From JBDGYW01 sp964580055 (GTDB lineage: Bacteria; Gemmatimonadota; Gemmatimonadetes; Gemmatimonadales; GWC2-71-9), in the NCBI GenBank assembly GCA_964580055.1, contig CAZOJI010000008.1:52244-116243 (forward strand): a stretch of DNA of 64,000 nucleotides, read 5' to 3'. Below, piece after piece: positions 49,687 through 58,698 of this stretch. The notes under the pieces were generated by a model. It made no database searches, was not told the DNA's origin, and saw nothing but the letters and a program-made list of their open reading frames with translations. The position numbers were made by a program, and so were the translations under genes. Every line of letters starts with the position of its first letter. Within the stretch, counting starts at the first letter, position 1.

Positions 49687-51986
49687 TGACTGCTATTTGG
49701 ACGATCGCGCGGCGCGAGTTGAAGTCGCTCTTCGACCATCCGATGGGATATATCCTCCTGGTCGTGTTCGTGGGGCTGAACAACTTCCTCTTCTTCTCGC
49801 AGGCCTATCAGATTGGACTGGCGGAACTTCGCCCCATGTTGGGCTTGTTCCCGTGGCTTTTCCTTTTCTTCATCCCTGCCGTCACGATGCGCGCCCTGGC
49901 CGAGGATTTTCGATCGGGCACGATCGAAGTGGTGCTGGCCCAACCAATCACCGAGCTCGAGCTGTTGATAGGTAAATACCTCGGGCAGGTGCTTTTCATC
50001 TGGATCGCGCTGGGATTGACGCTTGCGATTCCGCTCGGATTGGGTCTCGGTGCGGATCTTCATGTCGGCGTCATCTTCGCGCAGTACTGCGGCGCCGCGC
50101 TGTTCGCCGCTGGGTTCGCGGCAATAGGAGTGTGGGCATCCAGTCTGAGCAACACGCAGATAACGGCGTTTATCGTCGGTGTGGCGGTGATGTTCCTGTT
50201 CGTGTTAATAGGTCTCGACATGCTCGTAACCGGCCTGCCGCCGATGCTTGCTACCGTAGGGGCGAACCTTGGCGTGCTGGCTCATTTCGAAAACATCAGC
50301 CGCGGGGTGATCGACCTTCGGGACGTCGTGTACTTCGTGACCCTGGCGGCCGTCTTCCTGGTTCTGGCTTACGGGGTACTGACCGGTCGCAAGCTCGCCC
50401 CGAAAGGGGATGCGCTCAAACGGCTGCGGTTGGGGACGGTGGTGTTGGTGGTGACGCTCGTCGTCGTTAACCTGTTCGGGCGGCACATAGGAGGGCGTCT
50501 CGACTTCACTCCGGGCAACGTATACACCCTATCCCGAGCAACAAAGAACATCGTCTCTAACGTTCCGGACATCGTGACAATCAAGCTGTTCGTTTCGAGA
50601 GAGCTGCCTCCACAAATTGCCCTGTTGAAACGGGATATCGATGACCTTCTGAGCGATATTCGCGCCGCGGGCGGTGGCAACGTCAGGATGACCGAGCTAG
50701 ACCCGGCGGAAGATGAGGATATTGCATCGGAGGCTCGCTCGCTCGGTATCAGGCCCGCCCAGTTCAACGTGGTCGGGCAGGATCAACTCACGGTGCAAGA
50801 GGGATATATGGGGATCGCGGTACAATACGCAGACGAGACGGAGTCGATCCCGCTGGTACGCCGCACGGACGATCTCGAATACCGACTCGCTTCGTACATC
50901 CTCTCGCTCACGCGGGAATCCGAGCCCGTGATCGGATTGGTCGCCGAGGCCGGCATGTCCATTCCGGGCCAACCGTCGCAGGGACCGACCTACAACACCA
51001 TCCGCAGTGCGCTCAATGAGACGTACGAGATCCGTGACATCGATCCCGCCACTCACGTCTTGAATCCCGGTGAGATCGGTGCGCTCGTACTGGCTGGCTC
51101 TCCTCCGATGGTCGAAGACTCTGTCGCTGACAAGTTGCAGGAATACCTGCAAGGAGGCGGCAGCGCACTCGTGATGGCAAGTGGAATGCAAATGTCGCCA
51201 CAAATGCAGCAGCCTTTCGCCGGCCCCACACCGGTAGCATGGAACAGAGTACTGGAACCATACGGCGTTTCCATCAAGACGAACATGGTATACGACTTGC
51301 TTGCCAACGAACGAGTTTCGGTGCCGGCGAACTTCGGACGAATCTTCGTGAGCTATCCATTATGGCTCAGAGCGCTCAGCACCAAGGCGACGACCTTGAA
51401 CCAGGAGCTCGAGTCGCTGTTTCTCCCATGGACCAGCGAGGTGGATACTGCAGGGGCGGCACCGGGTACCATAACGCCGCTGTTCGTCACCAGCGAGGCG
51501 GGAGGCGTTGAGGAAGGGCAGGCGTATGTCGACCCGCGCAGGGAGTTTCCGCAGACTGACTTGGCCCAGCGCGTCGTTGGAGTTTTAGTGAACCCGTCCG
51601 AAGGGGGCAGCGCGCCTGAGGATGAGCCGGACGCGAACGATGAGAGCGACGCAACCAATCCAATTCCAGGTGGAAGATTGGTGGTCGTTGGAAATGGAGA
51701 TCTCGCCACGGACCAGTGGGTGCGGAATGCGCCCCAGAATGTGACGTTTGTTCTCAACGCAGTTGATTGGCTGGTGCAGGACGAAGGGCTGATCGCGATT
51801 CGATCCAAGGACCGTTCACCGCCGCCGCTCGTTTTCGAGAGCGCAGCGTTGCGCGACTTCGTTCGCTACGGAAACGTGTTCGGCTTGCCGCTGCTCATTG
51901 TTCTCGCCGCGATCTTCAGGTTGCTGCACAGGAGACAGAAGATGCGGCAGCAATACACACCTCTCACCCGTCAGGGGGTCGCATGA
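49686..51986 (+). CDS. Fused ABC-2 permease and GldG-like protein, 766 aa
   Basis: Residues 1-240 are an ABC-2 permease with six helices (IARRELKSLFDHPMGYILLV; MRALAEDFRSGTIEVVLAQP, the typical ATPase-contact loop). From about 245 a helix and then a GldG/IFT52-like soluble region follow: GGRLDFTPGNVYTLSRATKN, VTIKLFVSRELPPQIALLKR, DIDDLLSDIRAAGGGNVRM and the IGLVAEAG, GALVLAGSPP segments. A last helix (NVFGLPLLIVLAAIFRLLH) and a basic tail close the chain. GldF and GldG, separate in Bacteroidetes, are thus one protein. The next gene (DUF4340) overlaps by 4 bases. Confidence 0.88.
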   Translation: MTAIWTIARRELKSLFDHPMGYILLVVFVGLNNFLFFSQAYQIGLAELRPMLGLFPWLFLFFIPAVTMRALAEDFRSGTIEVVLAQPITELELLIGKYLGQVLFIWIALGLTLAIPLGLGLGADLHVGVIFAQYCGAALFAAGFAAIGVWASSLSNTQITAFIVGVAVMFLFVLIGLDMLVTGLPPMLATVGANLGVLAHFENISRGVIDLRDVVYFVTLAAVFLVLAYGVLTGRKLAPKGDALKRLRLGTVVLVVTLVVVNLFGRHIGGRLDFTPGNVYTLSRATKNIVSNVPDIVTIKLFVSRELPPQIALLKRDIDDLLSDIRAAGGGNVRMTELDPAEDEDIASEARSLGIRPAQFNVVGQDQLTVQEGYMGIAVQYADETESIPLVRRTDDLEYRLASYILSLTRESEPVIGLVAEAGMSIPGQPSQGPTYNTIRSALNETYEIRDIDPATHVLNPGEIGALVLAGSPPMVEDSVADKLQEYLQGGGSALVMASGMQMSPQMQQPFAGPTPVAWNRVLEPYGVSIKTNMVYDLLANERVSVPANFGRIFVSYPLWLRALSTKATTLNQELESLFLPWTSEVDTAGAAPGTITPLFVTSEAGGVEEGQAYVDPRREFPQTDLAQRVVGVLVNPSEGGSAPEDEPDANDESDATNPIPGGRLVVVGNGDLATDQWVRNAPQNVTFVLNAVDWLVQDEGLIAIRSKDRSPPPLVFESAALRDFVRYGNVFGLPLLIVLAAIFRLLHRRQKMRQQYTPLTRQGVA

Positions 51987-52909
51987 ATCCTAAACAGCTG
52001 AAACGGGTCGTAATCGTGCTGGCGGTTGTCGTCGCGTTCTGGATCCTGGCGGAGCTGCTCGGGGGCGGTGCCAACGACATGGAAACAGCGTTTGTCTTAC
52101 CTGCCCTGGAAATGTCGGAAATCGATGCGGTGACAATCGTTCGGCCGTCCGGGACGAACGCGCTCGAGAAGGTGGGCGACAGCACCTGGACCGTCAACGG
52201 ATACCCGGCTGATGAGGGTTCGATCCAAGATCTCTTCGCAGGTCTCAGTGACTCCAGCGAGGCTGAATTGGTCGCCACCGGTGCCGCATTGCATGGTCGC
52301 ATGGGTGTGGACTCGGCGGAGGGCATTTTCCTGACGCTGGAGAATGACGGAGAGGAACTGGCTACCGTAGTCTTCGGCAAGAGGGGCAGCGCATACAACA
52401 CGCGCTATGTCAGGCACGAAGGTGAGGAGTACGTATATCAATACTCGGGTCAGTTGGCCGGCGTGGTGGACCGTGGCGAAACAGACTGGCGCGACAAGAC
52501 CATTGTCAGTATCGAACCGGACAGCGTGGGAAGAGTGGTCGCGAGACGCAGCGAAGGTGGGTACACATTGACTCGTGGCGACGACAGTTGGGTCATCGGC
52601 GGTGGCGCGCCTGCTGACTCTGCGGCCGTGCACCGCATGTTGAACCAATACAACTCGTTGCAGGCAAGCGGATTCGCGAGTCCAGCGCAGGTTGACTCGA
52701 CGGACTTCAACCGGCCGGATCGCACGGTCACACTCTTCGGGCTGGAAGGAGAAACGCTGGCCTCTCTGGCATTGGACTCGACCGCCGCGGCCTATTGGCT
52801 GCGAGTCGAGTCGGACAGCGTGATCTACCGGATTCTGCAATGGAAGGCCAATCAGATGATCCCGGTGGATAGTACGCTGAGAGCAGGCTCAGGAGACGGG
52901 AACAGGTAA
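51983..52909 (+). CDS. DUF4340-domain protein, 308 aa
   Basis: ATG 51983 overlaps the fused permease stop (ATGA). An N-terminal membrane helix (VVIVLAVVVAFWILAELLGG) anchors a mostly beta periplasmic domain with repeats of the DUF4340 type: VTIVRPSGTNALEKVGDSTW, TVNGYPADEGSIQDLFAGLS, VVFGKRGSAYNTRYVRHEGE and EYVYQYSGQLAGVVDRGETD, WRDKTIVSIEPDSVGRVV. DUF4340 proteins regularly follow GldA/GldG genes and probably complete that transporter. Its exact task is unknown. Confidence 0.87.
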   Translation: MNPKQLKRVVIVLAVVVAFWILAELLGGGANDMETAFVLPALEMSEIDAVTIVRPSGTNALEKVGDSTWTVNGYPADEGSIQDLFAGLSDSSEAELVATGAALHGRMGVDSAEGIFLTLENDGEELATVVFGKRGSAYNTRYVRHEGEEYVYQYSGQLAGVVDRGETDWRDKTIVSIEPDSVGRVVARRSEGGYTLTRGDDSWVIGGGAPADSAAVHRMLNQYNSLQASGFASPAQVDSTDFNRPDRTVTLFGLEGETLASLALDSTAAAYWLRVESDSVIYRILQWKANQMIPVDSTLRAGSGDGNR

Positions 52910-52912
52910 GGA

Positions 52913-53085
52913 ATATCCAATGTCCAACACGGAATGGCCAGTGTCCAACGACGTTGCTCCTCGCGATTGTTGTGCTCTGAACGCCCGGGTTGCACGCGGG
53001 GACAGTATTGGACATTGGAAATTCCTTGTTGATTATTGGAGATTCGTCATTGGACATTCCGTGTTGACCATTGGACGTTATTTGT
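52913..53085. repeat. Intergenic TCCAAT-type degenerate repeat cluster
   Basis: The minus strand reads as a series of short related units: GGTCAACACGGAATGTCCAA, GACGAATCTCCAATAATCAA, AAGGAATTTCCAATGTCCAA, and after a GC-rich middle, TTGGACACTGGCCATTCCG and TTGGACATTGGATATTCC. The outer parts are inverted copies of each other: CCAATGTCCAACACGGAATG on the left faces CATTCCGTGTTGACCATTGG on the right. Related TCCAAT-rich intergenic elements are known to me from other environmental bacteria. It fills the gap between the DUF4340 gene and the convergent DPP-IV gene. Confidence 0.7.
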
Positions 53086-53092
53086 CGTTCCG

Positions 53093-55348
53093 TCAGTTTC
53101 GGCTGGCAGGCATCTTTTCCATTAAATAGCTCGTCAGCAGGTTGTAGACGTGCAGAGTCGTACCTTCCCCCTCGTAGATGCCGTGCGACCGATTCGGATA
53201 CGCCATCATGGTGAACTGCTTACCGGCTGCGATGAGCGCGTTGATCAATGCCTCGGTGCCCTGATAATGAACGTTATCATCACCGGTACCGTGCACCAGC
53301 AGCAGATTGCCCTCCAGTTGGTGTGCGAACGTAATCGGTGATCCCATCCTGTAGTCATCGGCGTTCTCGTCCGGCAATCCCATGTACCGTTCCTGGTAGA
53401 TGGTGTCGTAGTAACGCATGTCGGGGACGGGAGCCACGGCCATGGCAGTGTTGAAGAGATCAGGATAACGGAAGATCATGTTCAAGCTCATGGACCCACC
53501 TCCGCTCCAGCCCCACATCGCGAGTCGGGATGCATCGATGTAGGGGAGGGCTGCGATTTCACGGGCGGCTGCCGCCTGATCCTGTGAAGCGTGAACACCG
53601 ATCTTGCGATACACTACCTTACGCCATTCGTGCCCCCGCGGAGCCGGAGTACCGCGATTGTCCACGCTGACCACGATGTAACCCTGTTGTGCCAGCATCA
53701 AGTGCCAAAGGTATGTTGCCCCCGTCCACCTGTCGGCAACGGTCTGTCCCCACGGTTCGCCGTACACGTAGAACAGGGCGGGGTATTGAGCCGTGGAATC
53801 GAAGTCAGGAGGCTTCAGCATCCAACAGTCGAGCGGTACGCCGGCACCATTGTCGACACGGAAGAACTCGACTGGCGATCTACTGAGTCCCGCGAGCCGA
53901 CGCCTGACGTCAGCGTTGTCCACCAGCGTTCGAGTCACCTCGTGATCTGGGAGGCGGACCACGTCCCAGACCGTCGGAACCTCGAACCTCGAGAAATTGT
54001 GCACCGCCCACTCGGCTCCCGGCGATATGTCATAGCCGTGAGTCCCGGTGTCACCGGTGGGAGTGAGACGTTCGGCTGAACCACTTCCGTCCAACCGAGT
54101 GCGGTACAAGTACCTGGTTTTCGGATCGTCCGGAGACGCGCTGAAATACAACCAACCTCCTTCCTCGTCTATTTCCTCGACGCTCACGACGTCGTAGTCG
54201 CCGCGAGTGATGAGTGTGACCTCTGAACCGGATCGCGAGATCAAGTATACGTGCCTCCAGCCGTCTCGTTCACTTACCCAAGTGAAGCGAGCACCGTCGT
54301 CCAACCATTCAAGGTCTTCTACCACGTCCAGCCATGCATCGTCGCGCTCGATTAGGATAGTGTCGATCACGCCGGTCGTTGCGTTGCCCAGCAATAGCCA
54401 ATTGGTGTTCTGCAAGCGATTGAGTCTCTGTATCACTACTTCCTCTGAGTTGGCAGCCCATTCCATGCGAGGTATGTAGTTGTTGCGAGGGTCTCCTCCC
54501 ACGTTCATCCAGGTTGTCGGACCACCTGATGCAGGTACCACTCCGGCGCGTACTGCAGAATTCGTTTGCCCTGCCTTGGGATATGGGAAGGAGATCACAT
54601 ACGGATACAGCGAATCGGTGTTGTTGATCATCTTGAACTCGCGTACGCCTTCCGAATCGAACTGCCAGTAAGCGATCCGGCGACCATCCGGACTCCAACT
54701 GAAACAATCACGCAAAGAGAACTCTTCCTCATAGACCCAGTCGGACGTGCCGTTGACCAGCGTGCGCGTTCCGTCACTGGTGAGCCGGGTGATTGTTCCG
54801 TCGTTGATGCTTTCGACGTAGATGTCGTTCTCCCTCACATAAGCGACTCGCTCGCCGTCCGGTGAAAACTTGGCGAACATCAGCGAGGCCTCCGGTGCAT
54901 CGCCTCCGAGTTGCGTGAGGCTCCGGCTGTCCAAATCGTAGACCCAGTAATCGCCGCGAGTGTTGGAGCGCCATACCCGTTGTGAGTTCGCAAAGATCAG
55001 CACCTTGCGACCATCCGGAGACCAACTGTATCCGTCGATGAAGAGCGGTGCTCTCTCGCCACGAGGGATCAAGCGGCTGGCAGAAACCAGAACGGTCCGG
55101 GTCCCCGTCTCAGGATCGTAGCGCACTATGTCGAGTCCCCTGATACCGCTGGAGGACGGCTCGTACATGGTGTATGCCGACCCGTCGGCCAACCACGTGG
55201 CCCGAGTGTAGGCGTAACCGCGGGAAGCGAACTCGCGAGTCGCGAATATGCGTTCGAGTGTGAGATGCGACGGATCCTGCTGCGCCGAAAGTGGTCCTGC
55301 CAGCATCAGGGCGAGACTCAGCGCAAAGTGAGCTCGAGTCATTTTCAC
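53093..55348 (-). CDS. Secreted dipeptidyl-peptidase IV-like S9 peptidase, 751 aa
   Basis: A signal peptide (RAHFALSLALMLAGPLSAQQ) is followed by the DPP-IV beta-propeller (about 30-480), with DPPIV_N-type DWVYEEEFSLRDCFSWSPDG, RRIAYWQFDSEGVREFKMIN; the EE of YEEE is the pair that binds the peptide amino end. The hydrolase domain has SVDNRGTPAPRGHEWRKVVY, nucleophile GWSGGGSM, acid near GTGDDNVHYQG and the histidine in YPNRSHGI. It should remove X-Pro (or X-Ala, X-Hyp) dipeptides in the periplasm. It follows the HypD-like gene by 33 bases on the same strand, so the two are probably co-transcribed. Confidence 0.92.
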   Translation of the reverse strand: MKMTRAHFALSLALMLAGPLSAQQDPSHLTLERIFATREFASRGYAYTRATWLADGSAYTMYEPSSSGIRGLDIVRYDPETGTRTVLVSASRLIPRGERAPLFIDGYSWSPDGRKVLIFANSQRVWRSNTRGDYWVYDLDSRSLTQLGGDAPEASLMFAKFSPDGERVAYVRENDIYVESINDGTITRLTSDGTRTLVNGTSDWVYEEEFSLRDCFSWSPDGRRIAYWQFDSEGVREFKMINNTDSLYPYVISFPYPKAGQTNSAVRAGVVPASGGPTTWMNVGGDPRNNYIPRMEWAANSEEVVIQRLNRLQNTNWLLLGNATTGVIDTILIERDDAWLDVVEDLEWLDDGARFTWVSERDGWRHVYLISRSGSEVTLITRGDYDVVSVEEIDEEGGWLYFSASPDDPKTRYLYRTRLDGSGSAERLTPTGDTGTHGYDISPGAEWAVHNFSRFEVPTVWDVVRLPDHEVTRTLVDNADVRRRLAGLSRSPVEFFRVDNGAGVPLDCWMLKPPDFDSTAQYPALFYVYGEPWGQTVADRWTGATYLWHLMLAQQGYIVVSVDNRGTPAPRGHEWRKVVYRKIGVHASQDQAAAAREIAALPYIDASRLAMWGWSGGGSMSLNMIFRYPDLFNTAMAVAPVPDMRYYDTIYQERYMGLPDENADDYRMGSPITFAHQLEGNLLLVHGTGDDNVHYQGTEALINALIAAGKQFTMMAYPNRSHGIYEGEGTTLHVYNLLTSYLMEKMPASRN

Positions 55349-55381
55349 TGCATACTTCCTTTCAAGGAGCTCGTGTGTTGT

Positions 55382-57748
55382 TCAGAAACTGCGGTGCTCG
55401 GTGCGCGCAATGATCTCGTCTTGCAGCGCTTCATTGAGGTCGCAGAAATAGTCGCTGTAACCGGCAACGCGAACGATGAGATCTCTGTACTTGTCGGGAT
55501 TCTCTTGTGCGGCGCGGAGAGTGTCGGCATCTACCACGTTGAATTGCACGTGGTGGCCGTCCATTCGAAAATACGATCGTACCAGTCCGACAAACTTGTT
55601 CAGGCCTTCGTCACTGTCCAGGATTCCAGGTGTCAGCTTCTGGTTGAGTAGCGTTCCCCCGGTACGGACATGATCCATCTTTCCCACCGACTTGAGAACA
55701 GCAGTGGGGCCGTGGCGGTCCGCTCCCTGGACCGGAGACACGCCTTCCGATAGCGGTTCACCCGTGCTTCGGCCGTCGGGGGTGGCCTGTACGACGGAGC
55801 CGAAGTAGATGTGGCAGGTGGTGGGCAACAGGTTTATGTGGTAACTGCCCCCCTTTGTGTTTCGTCTCCCGTCGACTGCCTGGTAGTAGGCCTCGAAGAG
55901 CTGCATCATCACATCGTCGGCGTAGTCATCGTCATTGCCGTACTTCGGCGATCGCTCCGCGAGGGCCAACCGGGTCTTTTCCCATCCTTCGAAGTTTGCC
56001 GCCAGAGCATCCAGCAACTCCGACATCGTCATCGTCTTCTTGTCGAAGACGTTGAAGCGAACCGCTGTCACTGCGTCGGTGAGTGTTCCCAATCCCACCC
56101 CTTGTATGTAAGAGGTGTTATAGCGGGCTCCACCATCGTGATAGTCAGTGCCGTTCGCAATGCAGTCGTCGATCAGTAGAGACATGAAGGGAGTCGGGAG
56201 GTAAGAGGCCCACAATCTCTCTATGACATTGCTGCCTCTCATTTTCACTTCCACGAAATGCTCGAGCTGGCTTCGGTATGCGCCCATGAGTTCGTCGAAG
56301 TCTCGAAACTCGATCGGGTCACCGGTGTCGATTCCGATTGTCTTGCCGGTGCGTGGGTCTCGACCTCGGTTCAGGGTTAGCTCGAACACTTTCGGCATGT
56401 TGAAGTACCCGGTGAGGTTGTAGTTCTCTTTGCCGAAAGCACCCACTTCGACGCAGCCGCTGGATCCTCCGTTTCTTGCGTCTTGCACTGTCTTCCCTTG
56501 ACGTATCAGCTCCTGCACGATGACGTCCGTATTGAAGATCGACGGCTGTCCGAAGCCAGTGTTGATGATCTTTGCAGCTCTCTTCAGTAATCTGTCGGGA
56601 TTCTTCTTGCTGAGTTGCACCGATGAGCTCGGTTGCACGAGTCGCATTTCCTCGATGACATCGAGTATGAGGTAAGTGACATCGTTGACTGCGTCAGAAC
56701 CGTCCTCATACACGCCCCCGGTGTTGATCTGTGCAAAATCCGTGTATGTGCTGCTCTCCTCCGCGGTGACGCCCACCTTTGGTGGCGCAGGATGGTTGTT
56801 GAACTTTATCCAGAAACACTGCAGGAGCTCTCTCGCCTTGTCTTCCTCGAGCGTTCCGTCGTCGATGCCCTGCTTGTAGAACGGATAGAGGTGTTGGTCC
56901 AGATGGCCCGGGTTGAAGGAATCCCAGGTGTTGAGTTCGGTGATCACGCCCAGATGCACGAACCAATAGTACTGAAGCGCTTCCCAGAAGTTGCAGGGAG
57001 AGTGTGCCGGGACCCGGGAGCAGATCTCAGCGATCGTCTCGAGTTCCGTTCTTCGAATGGGATCCGAATGAGCCGCCGCTTTCTCGCGAGCCAACCTGGA
57101 ATAACGTTCAGCCAAGGTGATGAGGGCGTCGGCGGAAATAGAGATTGCCTCGAGTTCCTCTCTTTTCTCGTAAGCCATAGGGTCGTTTAGGAAGTCGAGG
57201 TTCTCGATGCTTCGCCGGACATCATTCTTGAAATCGAGGAAGCCCTTGTGGTAGATCTTGTCATCGAGCACGGTATGTCCCGGAGCGCGCTGCTCCATGA
57301 ACTCTGTGAACACGCCCGCTTCGTACGCCTCCTTCCATTCCTCAGACATCTTGCTGAAGAGGATGTCGCGAAGCGATCTACCCTTCCAGAACGGTATGAT
57401 CCGGTCCGCGAATGCGGCGTGCACTTCATCGCTGACCGAGAACGAAACCTTCTCCCGAGAATCTAGTACCTCCAGGTCTTCCAGTGTGTGGCAGCAGATC
57501 TCCGGGAATGTGGGAGTGGCTTTGGGCATTGGGCCGCGCTCACCCACAATCAGCTCGCCGTCACCCAAGTAGAGGAGCTTTCTTTCCATCAGATGCTTTA
57601 GTGCCTGCGCGCGTCGTATTGTGCGAGAGTGGGAGCCTCTGTCGGCGGCATAGAACTCGGTCATCAGCTCGGCCCGCTCAGCCGATATTGAAGCCGGCGT
57701 GTTGAGGCTGCACTCTCTCAACTGCCGCACTCTGTCACTCATCGTCAT
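55382..57748 (-). CDS. hypD: Glycyl radical enzyme, probable trans-4-hydroxy-L-proline dehydratase, 788 aa
   Basis: The start is ATG 57748 behind GAGGTG. Cys432 and Glu434 lie in GGSSGCVEVGAFGKENYNLTG and the radical glycine is Gly763 in VRVAGYSDYF. The tail LQDEIIARTEHRSF is typical. Residues that line the HypD pocket, as I recall them from the known Clostridioides enzyme (Phe152, His160, Asp278, Ser334, Asp339, Phe340, Cys434, Glu436, Tyr450, Thr645), all have equals here two positions lower: Phe150, His158, Asp276, Ser332, Asp337, Phe338, Cys432, Glu434, Tyr448, Thr643. The reaction is dehydration of hydroxyproline to pyrroline-5-carboxylate under anoxic conditions. It overlaps the activase by 14 bases. 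Other GRE eliminases (glycerol, choline) are less likely. Confidence 0.85.
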   Translation of the reverse strand: MTMSDRVRQLRECSLNTPASISAERAELMTEFYAADRGSHSRTIRRAQALKHLMERKLLYLGDGELIVGERGPMPKATPTFPEICCHTLEDLEVLDSREKVSFSVSDEVHAAFADRIIPFWKGRSLRDILFSKMSEEWKEAYEAGVFTEFMEQRAPGHTVLDDKIYHKGFLDFKNDVRRSIENLDFLNDPMAYEKREELEAISISADALITLAERYSRLAREKAAAHSDPIRRTELETIAEICSRVPAHSPCNFWEALQYYWFVHLGVITELNTWDSFNPGHLDQHLYPFYKQGIDDGTLEEDKARELLQCFWIKFNNHPAPPKVGVTAEESSTYTDFAQINTGGVYEDGSDAVNDVTYLILDVIEEMRLVQPSSSVQLSKKNPDRLLKRAAKIINTGFGQPSIFNTDVIVQELIRQGKTVQDARNGGSSGCVEVGAFGKENYNLTGYFNMPKVFELTLNRGRDPRTGKTIGIDTGDPIEFRDFDELMGAYRSQLEHFVEVKMRGSNVIERLWASYLPTPFMSLLIDDCIANGTDYHDGGARYNTSYIQGVGLGTLTDAVTAVRFNVFDKKTMTMSELLDALAANFEGWEKTRLALAERSPKYGNDDDYADDVMMQLFEAYYQAVDGRRNTKGGSYHINLLPTTCHIYFGSVVQATPDGRSTGEPLSEGVSPVQGADRHGPTAVLKSVGKMDHVRTGGTLLNQKLTPGILDSDEGLNKFVGLVRSYFRMDGHHVQFNVVDADTLRAAQENPDKYRDLIVRVAGYSDYFCDLNEALQDEIIARTEHRSF

Positions 57749-58658
57749 ATGAATCACCTCGCACTTTGACCTTCAGGCCGTATGTCCGCAGTGTACGGAC
57801 GGTTGTTCCTATCGTCTCTTCCGAGGGTGGCCTCTCGTCGAGTAATCGGTAGGCGTGGCCAATCCGTGTGTATTTGTCAATTCCGGCACGGTGGTACGGG
57901 AGAATGTCGATCGGAATCTCGGTTGAAAGCGCCGATGCGAATTTGCCAAGAGATTCGATGTTCTTAGCGTCGTCATTGATGCCTGGCAGCAGTGGAACCC
58001 GGATGATGACGGGTGGCCCGTGCTTCGCCAGCCATTCGAGATTCTGCAGTATGGTATCGTTGGAGGCTCCGGTGAAATCCTGGTGACGGTTAGCGTCCAA
58101 CAGCTTTACGTCATATAGGAACAGATCGGTCAACTCGGCCACCGACTCGACTAGCTCGAGCGGTGCAAACCCAGAGGTGTCGACCACCGTGGAGATGCAA
58201 CGTTCTCTGCACTTGCTCATCAAGTCCAATAGGAAATCAGTTTGGGAAAGTGGCTCTCCGCCCGAGAATGTAACCCCGCCGCCACTCTGGTCGTAGAACA
58301 CCATGTCGCGTTCGATCTCGACTAGAACCTCGCGCGCAGAAACCTCCCTGCCGGCGATTGCCAGCGCGCCCGGCAAACAAACCTCGATGCAATCACCGCA
58401 CGATGTGCATGTGGCTCTGTCTACCCGCAGCGTCTTTCCATCAAGCGATATCGACTCGGTCTCGCAGAGGTCGATGCAGTCGCCGCACAGCGTGCAGCGG
58501 TCTTCCCGAACCAAGAGATCGATGCGCTTTTCCTTGCCCTCGGGATTGTGACATGCCCAGCAGTCCAGGGGACAGCCCTTGAAGAACACGGTCGTCCGAA
58601 GGCCGGGGCCGTCGTGGATGGCAAACCTCTTTATGTCGAAGATGGTGCCGGTGGTCAC
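57735..58658 (-). CDS. Glycyl-radical enzyme activating protein (radical SAM), 307 aa
   Basis: Makes the glycyl radical on the enzyme coded just downstream. GTG 58658 gives VTTGTIFDIKRFAIHDGPGL, the usual opening of these activases; the frame extends 23 codons further through pseudogene sequence and that part is unlikely. The radical SAM cluster is Cys29, Cys33 and Cys36 in FKGCPLDCWACHNPEG. Two ferredoxin-like clusters follow, CTLCGDCIDLC and CTSCGDCIEVC, then GGGVTFSGGEPL and LPYHRAGIDKY. The 4-bases-short of a domain gap to the GRE (14-base overlap) supports a functional pair. The ribosome site is weak. Confidence 0.92.
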   Translation of the reverse strand: MTTGTIFDIKRFAIHDGPGLRTTVFFKGCPLDCWACHNPEGKEKRIDLLVREDRCTLCGDCIDLCETESISLDGKTLRVDRATCTSCGDCIEVCLPGALAIAGREVSAREVLVEIERDMVFYDQSGGGVTFSGGEPLSQTDFLLDLMSKCRERCISTVVDTSGFAPLELVESVAELTDLFLYDVKLLDANRHQDFTGASNDTILQNLEWLAKHGPPVIIRVPLLPGINDDAKNIESLGKFASALSTEIPIDILPYHRAGIDKYTRIGHAYRLLDERPPSEETIGTTVRTLRTYGLKVKVRGDSYDDE

Positions 58659-58698
58659 TGGTTTTCGTCTCTGGATTGCAGGTTTCGCAGTAGGCAAG

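Noticed and set aside
52913..53085. CRISPR array
   Set aside because: Units are short, degenerate and in both orientations, without constant spacing or unique spacers.
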